Source of the DNA: Amphibalanus amphitrite
Lineage: Eukaryota > Arthropoda > Thecostraca > Balanomorpha > Balanidae
NCBI RefSeq assembly: GCF_019059575.1
Contig: NW_024881507.1
Coordinates: 62,001-126,000 of the forward strand
Length of the DNA: 64,000 nucleotides
Direction: 5' to 3'
The position numbers were made by a program, and so were the translations under genes. Positions within the stretch are counted from its first letter, which is position 1, and every line of letters starts with the position of its first letter. The notes beneath the pieces are model-generated. The model was not told the origin of the DNA and made no database searches. It saw only the letters and a program-made list of their open reading frames with translations. Positions 31,112 through 43,300 of this stretch are shown here, piece after piece.

Positions 31112-34100
31112 CTGCAAAGACAAGAGGCGCAGTGTCAAACGGACAGCCACATACCGTAATTTACAGCCAGAACATACATCACAACTGTAGAATCTCTGTA
31201 AGAACACGCTGGATTTCGCCAGTGTTTTCCGGTGAAAGCTCTTTGCAAAAACGTTTTACTCTTGTGACAAAAACGCTATTTCTACTTTACCACAGTGGCA
31301 AATGCACATTTGGCATATCATCGAACCTAGCCTGGCCATTTGAGAGCTGGGCGGCTTAAGGCTGCGATTTTTCAGCTGGGTGACAGAGGCTCCGTCGGAA
31401 TTCAAACGGCCTACTCAGTCGCCGCCAGTTGGCCACTGGAATCGCAGGGACTTCACCTCTACCACAGTCGGTCACCGGAACTGTAACGGCCCCAACTCCG
31501 CCCCAGGACTACCGCTGACCCGACATCACATACTGCCACAGGCGTCAGAGCGAGCTGCGCCTCTACGCCGGGGTGTTCCCTGCTGTCAAAGGAACACTGG
31601 CGCACCCCCATCGATCGCCACTGAGGAACCACGAGAGCCCGGTCTCCGGTCTCCCGTCCGGGCGCACACCCTTCTCCACCAGCCATTTCACAGCCGTTGG
31701 AGTTCGATGACAGCTGGATGGCTCTCATCACAGGCCCCGAAAACGCAAAAATAATTCATGCGCGACATTTATGGCCCAGGGAAAAAGGCTCGCCCGTCGC
31801 AAAATCGATGTCCGTAAATTCACTCTGGCGCACGCCCCAGCGCCCAGCTGACAGCACGAACTATGCTGGAAAGTTACGATGATCATGATCAGTACCGCGG
31901 CGAATTCTATTCTAACGCCCACAGTCGAACAGATGGCGTCAGTGAAAGTTGCGCGGGCGTAGTTGTAACATAACACACCACTTACATAGCACATCAACGC
32001 TTTCTGACCTCATGTCCCCGTACAGATTTGCATCCAGATGCTCTTGGAGGACGGGTGAGCGAGCCGATCGAAGCTCTCCACGCTGGGGCGGGCCGGGACG
32101 GTCCGTAAATCACCCAGACACCCGGTCTCTCAGGTGGCCAGGTTATGAAGCCGGCTATGTAACGAATGGTCCAACTATCGAGCCGGTTCGCCGGCCGGTC
32201 GGCCTGATTGCCGAGCCAGTCAGAGGGCCGACCTTTGGCGCTGAGATATGCAAACTGAGCTGAGCGAGAGTGAGGTCTTCACCAGAAAATTGGGTACGAC
32301 CTGCGGACGTGGAGCCATGGAGCTACGAGGTAAGGAGCCACGCAGTCACGCACCTGCAGACAGAGCTGAGGACCGCCAACCGGATCACAGAGCGCGCCGT
32401 CGGCCCCGACGACCGACGATTGATGATCGCTCAGGTGATCGCCTGCCCCCATCAGCAACAGCCCGGCGCGATAATGAAATGGCTCACAGTCAGCCGAGAG
32501 GAAGCAGATTTAGCCGATGGGACTCTCTTCCCTCCTGCAATCACCATCTTTTTAGACGAAGAAGCCTTTGTCTCAGCTTCGGCGTTCATAAAAATAACAA
32601 AGAGCCTCTTTGGTTCCCAAGCAGTGACATAACGCCTCCACGGATATCCCGTCTCGTAGGTTTCATTCCGCGTCGTCTGCCGCCGTTTCTGAGAGCTGGC
32701 GACATTACCCCGGGGTCCCGCGGTCCCCGCCGCAGTTCCCTCCGTCCCCGCCAACTCCCGGCAGGTCCGTTCAGCCGCCGCCATCGGCTTAGCAGGACCA
32801 GCTCCGGAGGCGCCGGGCTCTCCCTGACGTGCTCTAACTCGGCACGGCGGCGCCATTTACGGCCAAATCCCCCGGCACATAAACAGTTTCATTCTATCGC
32901 CATCATCGCGCAGTCGTCTCCCTGCGAGGTGCATCTGCTCCGAGCACCATCGCCCCGAGCACAGGGCCCTCGGAGCAGCCAACGGGGTCGATTTCAGTCG
33001 GGACACAGGGGCGTCCTCAGCCGAAACTCCATAAAACGACACACGCTCGCGGAAATGAGCCACCTTTTTCAATTCGCGACGATTCCATCTGCATAAATCG
33101 ATGACAAAATAATAAAGGACAGAAGAGAGCTGGGAGCAAACTCAAGACAAAAACTCCAGAAGATGAAAGACGGACCGCGTCCGGCAGCACATCCCTCCGG
33201 GCGGTCGGGCGCTCCTCAGCCGCCAATGACTCCCTGCTGTCGGCGGTGGCAGCCATCACTCTGCCCCTCCCCCTCCCCTCAGCCCGGGACGGACCATTAT
33301 CTTTCTGCGGCACGAGTGCCGTAATGGTAAGTTGGCAGCAACAGAGGGCGGAGCCGGCCGGCTGATCCAACAGAGTGGCCGGCGCGAGTCGGACGAGTCA
33401 TTGCCGCTCCGCTGGAGGCAATGACTCTGCCCGACACCCGGGCGGCGGCGGTCGGTGCGGGGGCGGGGGGGGGGGCAGCGGATGGGGCGTGGCCGGCGGC
33501 TAATAACCCGTCGCTCGGACGGCCGCCCTGACAGCGTGACAACGCCAACGACGGCCAACATGGGTTCCACCTCGAAATGAATCCGAGCCCACCGCGCTGC
33601 TACGATCTAACTCAATCGTACACCCTTCCAATATAAGTTTACATGAGTCGCATTGAAACTCGCCGAGCTCGATTGACACAATGCACCCGGTGAGTAGATA
33701 GGAATTCGCGGAATGCAAACAGGATCTCTGGCGGTCACAGGGTCGGGGCTGGCCCCCACCCACCCCACCGTGGGAGAGTTGGTTGGGCCGGGCTGCGCAC
33801 GGTTCCAGTCGGGCTGAGCGGACACCTTGGTCAGTCAGGGCGGGTCTAGCGGCTTCCACGTCAGTCACAGACCGCTGAGAGCGCAGGTAAGTCGACTCAT
33901 GACCATGCTGTTTCCCCTGGTCACCCAAAGCTAATCCTTTCCGCAACACTAGCTAGCCACACTGGCAACAAGACTGGCTAGCCGCTCCCCCGACAGGCTT
34001 GGACACCCCGCCGTACTCCACGGCCATGCCGGTCGGAACCGCTGGCTCAAGCATGCAACAGGGCGGCATTTTAGTGGATTCGCAGATATTTCCTGCAGTT

Positions 34101-37100
34101 TAAGCTGTATCCAATGAAAAACAGTCCAGGCGAAAAATCGCCGTGCATGGGCGGCTGTAAGTCGGTCCAATCACCAAAATCGCGGCCCGGTGCCATCAGT
34201 ACGCGGAAACACGGCCGAGGTTGTGCAATACTGCGGGCGTAAAAACGGAGCCAACGATATGAGACCCGATAAAACTGTGCTAAAGCTTGCTTTAAATTCC
34301 TTTACGCGACAAAGATGGCGAGTGGCGACGGGTAAAATGCAGCATGCAGGAGCGTCAGGCGATGAATGCGCGAGAAACTGTCCTTGGCCTGAATCAGGTG
34401 ACAACGGGGTCACATAAACAATAGCATGTGTTCTTATACCGGCGCCCAGGCGGCATCTGTGGACTGTAGATAGGCTAGGTCCCTAACGACGCGGCGACAC
34501 CGTTCCCCAAGTGTCTGCGGTGCACTTATTTGTTTTACCACGCAAACATGACGACTTGAACGGACAAAAACGTCTAGGGCCGGGGGCGACCTCCGCGCCC
34601 CTCGCGGCGGTAGGTGTAACTAGCCGGCAACTTTTCTGCCACCTCCTAGGGGTTCTGCTCTTCCGGGACGCGGGCGGACCCGTCTCATCTATCTCGATTA
34701 GGTTAATTGATGAACAAGAGGCTGCGGCCGGGCGGCATGAGAGGCCCCGCCGCCGAGGTCCCCCGAGGTCCCACGCGGCGGAACCGCCGCCCACCGCCCT
34801 CGCCCCCCAGGGGCCCTGTCTGCATCATCATTATTCACCAACTCCACCACGCTGCGAGCTGTCAAATCAGCCAAGGTCGTCTCCTGCACCACGCGTAGGT
34901 ACGGACAGTCCGGTGGGCGGTGACATCCCATTTCCCAGGTCCAGCATTTCTAACTGCCGCGCCGCTGCCGCCAGACGACCCTCCCAAACCGTGCAGTGTG
35001 GAGCTCACGCTAAAGTAACGTGGCAGCCACCGGGGAGCCTCACTTCCGGGAAGTTGGGCGTACTTCCGGGCGGCATTCTCCAGGGAGAGCGGCCGCCGCG
35101 CTTCGTTGCCGAGGCACGACACCTGTGTCTTGGCGCGGGAGGGCCCTGGAGACGGTGGAGAGGCGGGATATGAGCAGAACTCTTCTGGATGTGGTCTAGA
35201 CGGGGACATCAGCGAGCAAGTGCTGATACTAACATGACTATCGATATGAGCGAGAAGACTAGTTCCATCGTGGTGCTGGTTTGCAGTTATGTGAGCCGCA
35301 GTTTGAGCACAATCGGTGGTCGATGTTCAAGTCGAGACCGGAACGGACGTTCGAGCGTTTATTTCCGACATGCAGGCCGCGTGGCAGAACGCGACACAGC
35401 ATTTTGTGCCGGTGTGATGGCGACGGGCCACCGGGCGAGGCCTGCCCGGCACCGACCACCGACTGAGCTGAGAGGACCTCCAGACCACCCGGCGGTCCGC
35501 AGACCACCAGACCAGACCGGACCAGACCACAGACCACCGGCGCAGGGCGATCGATCCGGCGCGCTCGGCGGCAGACCCGGCTCCGCCAGCTGACAGGTCG
35601 CGCCGCGGCCGTGTCCGAGCCGAAAGCCATAACTATTAATTTAACGACATCCGTTGCGATCCTGGCCAAATAGACGACGACATAAGCTTCGGACTGGGCC
35701 CAGGACAATGGCTGCTACCGCTCCGCGCCGCGTGACCCGAGCGCCGCACATTGTTTCTCAGGTAGTGCCGGTGGCGGCGTTATTTCAGGACTGCAAAGCC
35801 CACTTCACAAAAACTCGCGGCGTCATCCACTTTTGCGATCTTTCACATCGTTCCGAGGCGTAAAACTTTCAGTTGGAGGTGTGTTCTGGCTGGCAGAAAT
35901 TCAGTACAAAAACAAGTCGTAATTCTTGGCAGGAGCAGCCAGGAATCATCACCGACGCCGCCCTCCCTGAGGAGCCCGGCACGCGCCGCAAAAACACGGC
36001 CCGCCGCGCCACGTTTGTCGATGTTGCGCCAGAATGGCCGAGATTATTGCCGCCGCAACACCGCGCAGGGTAAGGTGTTTTTACGTTGTTCTGTTTCAGT
36101 TTTCTCGCTCCTTGCCACGGCGTTAGTTTGTCTCCGTGGCTGACTCGTTATGAAAACGCCACGGTTCCAGAATCCACCGTTAAAAATGGGTTCACGTTAA
36201 TGTGCCATTATGTCTCGGTGCGCCGGCGAGCACGCGCGTTCCCACGGGGCTTCAGTAAACGTCGGGTTAAATTTGTGAAAAATGTCGGGGCGGAGCGGCG
36301 CCGCACGGCCGGAGGGCAAACAGGTCCTCTCGCCACTCTCCCTCCCTCCCTCTCCCCACACTCCAGCCTGATAAAAGGCCTGTTGCTCGCAGCGTGGCGC
36401 CGTCGGGGCGACAAACACAAATCCCGGATTGAATCAGAGCAGAGCTCGCGACCCAAATGGAAGAGCCTATTGAGTATCTCTCCACTTTCCGCTGCAAGCG
36501 GTCAGCGGAGGTAGGCCGGCGGCGGCGTGGCGCTGCGCCGGGGCTGACAGGTGACTGCCGAACGTCGCAGGCTCCTCGTTAAGAAGTTCCCGCACGAGCC
36601 CAGCGGACGTCACCGTCGTCAGCACGCCACCGCATACCGGCGCCAACAGCGCTAACACGTTAGATTAAAACAGTAGCCGGCACGAACACAGGGAATGCAA
36701 GTGGCGTCATATCCGACTTAAAGGCCAGATATGATCGAAGAGAAAGTTGCTCAAAGCAAATCCATGTAGGTACTTCTCTCCTTTCCGAAGTGGCTTGCCC
36801 GGCAAAGTGGGGGACCGTGTAGCAGACACCGAAATGGGAAAGGTCAGACCCACAACTGAGTGATTTCTATTACAAAACGCGGAACCAAACGCCTATGGAG
36901 ATTGACCGCTGAGAGTCGCGATACCTGCATGTTTTAGCTCTCCTTCAGACCGTCACTGCCTCGCGGTACGTTTGCATGGTTTTGCCGCACCCATCAGCCC
37001 GCTCCATGCCTTCACGTCTGTCTCTTTGTTTACAGACTGAATACCAGGAGTGGTGAGCAGTAGCACGGAACAACTCTCCTCCAGCTGCCGGTTGAACTCT

Positions 37101-37339
37101 CACTCATTGTCACGGATATGTCGGTTGCAGTTTGACCACCTGTATGAGTGAGCTGGATGGTTGATTGCTAGTCAGAACTCCATGAGCACAGTTCATGCTG
37201 ATTGCGACGTTGAAACTCATCAGATGGCAGCGTTTCACAGCCACCACGTCTTTCCAGAGACACTCTGCCGTTGACAGCACATAATTTCACGCTACGCATC
37301 TTTTATTACGCCAGTCCGAAAGTACAACCAACCGGGACA

Positions 37340-37347
37340 GAATCAAG
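37340..37347. repeat. Target-site duplication GAATCAAG, left
   Basis: Exact match to 39502-39509, immediately outside the inverted repeat. Confidence 0.88.
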
Positions 37348-37407
37348 CAGACATGTGCTTGGATCCGGGAAAATGGATCTGAGATCCGATCCCATGGATC
37401 CCGATCC

Positions 37408-37559
37408 GAGATCCATTCAGATCATAGATCCAATCCCTCAATTTTGTCGAGAGATCTACTGGGATCATAGATCTGACCCTTCAATTTTGTCGATAGATCC
37501 ACTCGGATCATAGATCTGGCTCCCCAATTTTGTCGTGAGATCCAATGGGATCATAGCTC
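37408..37559. repeat. Left subterminal array, 43-bp period
   Basis: Units begin at 37408, 37451, 37494 and 37537 (last one partial). Each contains (A/G)GATC(C/T), GATCATAGATC and CAATTTTGTCG. Further GGATCC motifs lie between the array and the inverted repeat. Confidence 0.92.
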
Positions 37560-38839
37560 AAAGGCGCACAAAATGTTTAAACTTTCTTGCATAAAGAAGT
37601 TATAAATACCAAAGTATGGTTAGAAACAAACAATCTTATACAAAGGCCATATTAGTAAAGGGCATCTAGTTACATTATACAGAATATAAAATAAAGAAGG
37701 CTCATGATGGTCACAACTTGAGTGAATTGAGTGACATGAAGATTGTTCACATACCAACAGAAAAGCTTGCATTAACAATTAAGATACAGGTAAGTAATGA
37801 CTAATGAAGAATACATTACTAGGTACATCACAATTAATGTTGGAATCTACATAATGATAAGACAATCTTGCATTAGACAACCATGAGACTTTCCAGCTAA
37901 CACAATTGATTGATAAAGAATAAAAGATGATATTGACACCTGTGGCTTGGCTAGGTAAAGGTATTTCAATCTATTGAAACTAACATTTGATAAAATAAAC
38001 TGAGATATCAACAAAAGTATAAAAATATTCAATAGCCTGGGGAACACGCTGGGGAAGCGAAATATCAATTGTAATAGCCTTGGATATATACCGTAAAATG
38101 ATTATTCAGTCTCTAAATAGAACTGGTGACGTCATTTCAAATAACAAATGAGCTAAGTGTTCTACTTTTGAGTATAATGATAATAAATAAAAAATCAAAC
38201 TGGAAATTCAAAAGTCTGTTTTCTTTTCTTCAAAATAATGTTCATTTTTTCTGCCTGACATAATTTGACGTTATGATTGTTCGTGAATATCATCTTTGTA
38301 GCGTTGAATTTAATGACGTAAACGTAAGCTGACATGGTATTACATAGCCCTTGAGCGGTAGACATTCATTGCGCGAGTGCTACAATTGCGCCTTGCATCT
38401 TTTTTTATTCACTTTTCAAAAAATCACAATAACTTACGTCATTAGTCCGAAGGGCCTATAACGGGGAACCTTTTGGAGTCATTACGGTTTTAGTCAGATT
38501 AAGATTTTTCATTGGTCAAACGATAATGACGTAATAAAGCAATATTACCAAAACGTGAGCTGTGAATTTCGTTTGTCGTTTTTGGGAGGCTCTCTCATTA
38601 CGACAGCAGCATGGCACCGCACTTGGCACGGTCGCACGGTGCCAAAGTAGGTAATCTGAAGAAGTTAATGCCTCTTTTGAACTTGGAATTTTATTAGGAA
38701 AGTATTAGAGGTTGGTTGCTACTCTTTCTCTTACTAAATCGAAATTGGGTTTTCATACCTGGTAGAATAAGTGGATTGTTGGATTATTTTGAGCAAGACT
38801 GACCTATTTGGCTTCCAGGTTTGATTTCCCAACATCTGT

Positions 38840-38905
38840 CCATAGGCGGCGGAACGGGAGGGGGGGGGGGGTGGCACCAGGGCACCGTGCCCCCCATAGA
38901 TTTGT
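38840..38905. repeat. G-run/C-run fold-back inside the hAT-like element
   Basis: CATAGGCGGCGGAACGGGA leads into 12 G (38860-38871), then GTGCCCCCCAT follows after a short spacer, so GGGGGGTGGCAC can pair with GTGCCCCCC. This GC-rich island in AT-rich DNA may be a nested insertion fragment; I cannot name it. Confidence 0.5.
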
Positions 38906-39280
38906 GCATTTTAACATTAGCCCTACTGGTGTTGCATGGAAAGAATGGGACCAAAAGTCTGCAGTGCCCCGCCGCCACTGCATCTGTCAGTACTGTTTGT
39001 TCATTGAATTAAAGTGGCTGTAGCTTGTTGATATGATTGTCATCAGTGCTGTCATGAAAAAGGTACAATTGGTCACAAAAAGTAGCAATGTGCATGTTCT
39101 TGGTTTATTTTAAATGTAGTACAAATGTTCTTCATTTAAAGTCAAATTTATTGATGATACTTAATGATTGCAACTGGTCATATTCTTAACCATGTCCACA
39201 AGTGCCAATTCTAAATTGTATTGCATTGTAAGGTGTACAATTATGTAGGATAAGGGTTTCATTGGCTACATCTTGTCGTG

Positions 39281-39482
39281 AGATCCATACAGATCATAGG
39301 CCCTCCACAAATTTTTGCCCGCTGGATCCACAGAGATCATAGATCCGACCCCTAAATTTTGTCGAGAGATCCATTCAGATCATAGATCTGACCCCTGAAT
39401 TTTGTCGAGAGATCCACTCAGATCATAGATCCAACCCCTGTTTTTTGCCGAGAGATCCACTGAGATCATAGATCCAGCTCTC
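39281..39482. repeat. Right subterminal array, 43-bp period
   Basis: Units begin at 39281, 39324, 39367, 39410 and 39453, with the same unit and the same strand orientation as the left array, although the terminal repeats are inverted. Confidence 0.92.
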
Positions 39483-39501
39483 GGATCCATGCACATGTCT
39501 G

Positions 39502-39509
39502 GAATCAAG
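39502..39509. repeat. Target-site duplication GAATCAAG, right
   Basis: Exact match to 37340-37347. Confidence 0.88.
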
Positions 39510-40275
39510 TGACCGCGCCATGCCTGTCAACGCGGTGCCATCGAACGTAGCGGCAGCGTCAAGTTGGCCGCTCGGCAAGCAAACTACCGCGCTTGACTCA
39601 AACTCGAGGCAACTCCATCAACCTGATTGGCGAGGCGCCGATGGGCGGTCGTGCTCGATCGGCGAACCTGTCCAACTTCGGGCCAGCCCTCGACCTGACC
39701 TGATCTGACCGGACTGCGCCTGGACGCCAGTGCGGCCCAGCCGAGCTAACTTCAGGGAGCTCTTTTCTGCGAATCTCAAACTGCCGACAATTGGTACCGG
39801 AAGCCAGAAATGACGTAAATGTAAAGCTCGAGTGGCGTATGGAGTCATGGACTATCGGACGCTCGTAGTTGACAAAGAAGCAGTTGATTCCGAGTACATC
39901 ACGTATGCAATAGCTTTCATCGTAAACATTCTTGAACTATAAATAGCCTGGTACAACGTCATTGTTAAGTTCATACGTGACGTCAACAATTCAAGCATAT
40001 CAAAATGGTCATCGGTCAACAAGGTAGGCGGCTGGGCGCCTTGATAGCGAGCCGATCGATAAAAGCGGAAGCCGCCCACGTCACCCCTCTAGGTACTATT
40101 TGTGACCTCACACTAAGAAAGCCGTCACTCGTGCTCGGTCGGGTGTGACTTTCGTCTCGCTCTCCTGACCTGCCTGACCTTCTGCCGCGACCAACGAGCC
40201 GAAATTGACCCCCAACCTCGACGGTAGTGCCGCCTACTTCCGGTCGGGAACTGCCGCCAGGTAGGGCTCGGTCCG

Positions 40276-40328
40276 CCCGGCGGCGGCGGCGGGGGCGAGG
40301 GCGAGGGCGGGGGCGGGGGCGGGGGCGG
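40276..40328 (+). repeat. G-quadruplex-prone GGGGGC tract
   Basis: A run of (CGG)n followed by repeats of GGGGGC and GAGGGC, with at least six G-tracts of three or more within 53 bp on the plus strand. Simple sequence in a plexin intron. Confidence 0.8.
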
Positions 40329-43300
40329 TGAATACTCCTGGCAGCGACAGGCGCTCGCCAGAGACCCCAGGGCGTCAGTTATACCCACACACAGCGCCCG
40401 AACCAGTCACTGAAGCTGCGGCTACCGTGGAACGTGCGTGTCCGTATGTTGTTAGGCCTGTCCGGTCACTGACGCAGCTTGACGCCGTTAATGAATGCGC
40501 CGCCGCGGTCAGCGCGCAGTATATCTGGATCGGCGACAGGGCGCCGCGTCCCGCGGCGAAACGCGGGCAATCGAAGACGCCTGCCGCTCGTAGGCTATGT
40601 TTCGAGGCCTGCAAGTGTCCGTGCAGGCTGTTATTTATGGTTACAACCAGCCACAACCAGCCACAGCGAGGCTTACGCAAATGTCGGTCCAGCGGCCGGG
40701 AGGCGCGGACAGACGTCCAGAAGTATGGCGCAGACCGGTGTAATACATAACACCGTGCATATCTAATCTATTATCTGGGGCGTCAGTCGTTGGGCTCACA
40801 GAAAGCCTGGGCGTAATTTGCGCCCGGCGCCGGGACCGGCGGGCTTTCCGTATATATTCTGAGAGCTGCTCGTTCTGGGAAAGTTCTGCCGGACGACGCC
40901 CGCGGGAGCAATCCCATCCGGAGACTTTTGGGGCGTCAATCGTCCGTCTCAGCGCCATACGCTCGTGCATCACCTCCGAGCCCTGAACGGCGATCAGAGT
41001 CGCCGCCCGGCAGCCCACAATTCATCCGGCTGCAGTGTCTTGTTCACGGAAACGCGTCGACCTGCGCTCTTGGGAGCGCTGCAGGAACCAGCGCGAGGTA
41101 AAAGGGCTGAGCAGGGACGCTGAAACTGCGCGCCGCACAGGGCGGAGATTATGCATGAAGTGCTGGCGCCGAAGCCGTCTGTCAACATGCGATATGCTCA
41201 GTTTCGTCCCCACCACCGTCGCCGCCAAGACAGATCGCTCGCCTGTTGAGTGGCCGCGACAGGTAGCTCGCCGGGTCCGCGCTGCCGATCGCCTCCGAGA
41301 CACATACAATCGCCTGCGCGCGACACCTACGATCACCACCGAGACAGACACGATCGCGCTCGGCGACACGGGTCGTCACTTGGCGCGACGCAGACAGACA
41401 GCTATCAGCAACCCCAACGGCGGCAGCAGACCCCAGCTCAGAGACGGATAGTGCCGCCGCAGCCTCCTTCAAAATGACCCGCTGCTGTAGCGGCTGCTGT
41501 AGTGGCAGCGGCTGTCGTGGTGCCCAGACATTTCCATATAGCCGGGTCGGGCTGCACGCGCCGGCAGCTGCCGACTCGGCCGGCCCTCGGGCGGCCCGCG
41601 CGCTCGTCTCCACCGTCGCTGTTCCTCCCAGGTAGGCCAATCAATACGGCAGGCAGCCGGACCGCGCCGGCTGCAGAATGCATACACCCGCACAGATTGC
41701 ATGCATTCCTGCAGAGCGGCGGATGACTACACCTGTTTATGTGGCTGCACGGCTCCGGCGGCGGCGGCGAGCGACGCCTGGCGCAGAGTCGATAGCGACA
41801 CAGATGAGGATGACTTATGCCGGGAATTGAAGCCCGGATCGGCTCGGCTCGGCCCGGGACGCGCCCGGAACCGTTCTCGGTTGGAGCTCAGACGAAGCGT
41901 TGGATTTAATCTGCGTGCAGGATGGAACTCGAGCGTGCTGTGCCGCGAAGCAGGGCTGTTCCCTGGTTCGGTGGAGGCTCGTGAGCCGGCAGGGTGTGGC
42001 AGTCACGAAGAGTGCCGAGGTTCACGGTAGCGCCGTCCGTCCATTCATAGCAGCGAGCCATGAAACAGGCGGGACGCGTCACGAAACACCAGTAGCGCTC
42101 CACGAAACATTGGACAACGGCATTAAAGGCAGCGGCATGTAAAACAGACTGCGTCACCTCCCAACATGACCAGACCCAAACACCTTCAGTGTTCGCTAAA
42201 GTACGCTGACGGCGCCGCACCTCCGCGTCAACCTGCTCCAGTGTCACGACAGTGATGTAACCACTGCATCATAGCGACATCAGCAACAGTTGACACGCCA
42301 CGATGAATACGAACCAGCCAAGCCACAAAGGCGTAACATCGCAATGAGGTCATCGCATTTGCCTTCGAACGTCGTGGTATCCAAGCGCCTTTTTCAGTCA
42401 GACAGGAGTGTGATTGTCGTATACGGTGGCAGACTCCAGTGATGTGGCTGGAGAGCAAATCAGTGTACTGACCATTGACCAGTAACGCCACCGAATCACA
42501 CTCAGACTATCCAAGTTTCAGCAGTAAATCCGCTCCCTGCAGTGGCAATCTGACCTCACTAGGCTTTCAGACGCTGAAAAAAGCAGACCTCGACGAGTTT
42601 TTGCTGTCCGCGTAACGGAAGATGGGTCGTATTACAACTCCCAGATGCATCGACCGACCAAGTTTGTTCCGCCTGGGAGCTTCAATATGGCCAGCGTAGG
42701 GGAGGTTTATTTTATCGACACCGTGGCTTGGGTTCCAATAAATCCCGGGGGAGGCCGCTCCTGACAGCAACACACGTCCGACAACACCAGAGCGCCGCAA
42801 ACTTTGGCCAAATACGTCGGCGCAGCAGATATTACGACCGGGAATGGCCGCCACCCCAGTCTGACGATCGCTCCCCACTAGACGTGCGTCCATCCGGCAG
42901 AAATTAGCCCCCGGCGCCGCTGCCTTCCGCCGTCAGAGCTAAGCACTGTCGATGGCCGCCACCGTCTGCCGACGGAAATGATTGCCGCAGGCTTCCGGCG
43001 CGACGAAAACAATTTCGTCGTCGGCAGGTGAGACCCGGCCGCTCGTCGTTCCCGGCGCCGCCGGCCCATTAACGGCAACGACGGCAGGGAGCGTCCGGAG
43101 AGGTCGTTTCGGAGACGGCGAGTTCAGACGGGGCGAGAGGGGACGTCGATGGCGACCGATAGCACCGGTCGATGAGGAACGACGATCTCAAAACGAGCAT
43201 CAGACATCCCAGGCAATCTTGAGAGAAGTTTCGGGAAGCGTGGACTTCCTGAAGTGAAACCAAACGAATATTGGAATGCTTCGCAGACGTGCCGGTTAAA

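Larger units (their letters stand above)
37348..39501. mobile_element. Non-autonomous hAT-like DNA transposon (2154 bp)
   Basis: The ends are inverted repeats, CAGACATGTGCTTGGATCC at 37348-37366 and GGATCCATGCACATGTCTG at 39483-39501 (one mismatch). They are flanked by a perfect 8-bp duplication, GAATCAAG (37340-37347 and 39502-39509). An 8-bp target duplication with ends starting CAG fits the hAT superfamily. The interior is AT-rich with no transposase frame. Two subterminal arrays of a 43-bp unit lie just inside the ends. P, Merlin and MULE elements can also make about 8-bp duplications, so the class is probable, not certain. Confidence 0.88.

Noticed and set aside
32248..33096. Long plus-strand open frame (282 codons)
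   Set aside because: Arg/Ser/Pro-rich with no domain, in GC-rich DNA where stop codons are rare, and inside a plexin intron. Nothing supports a gene.
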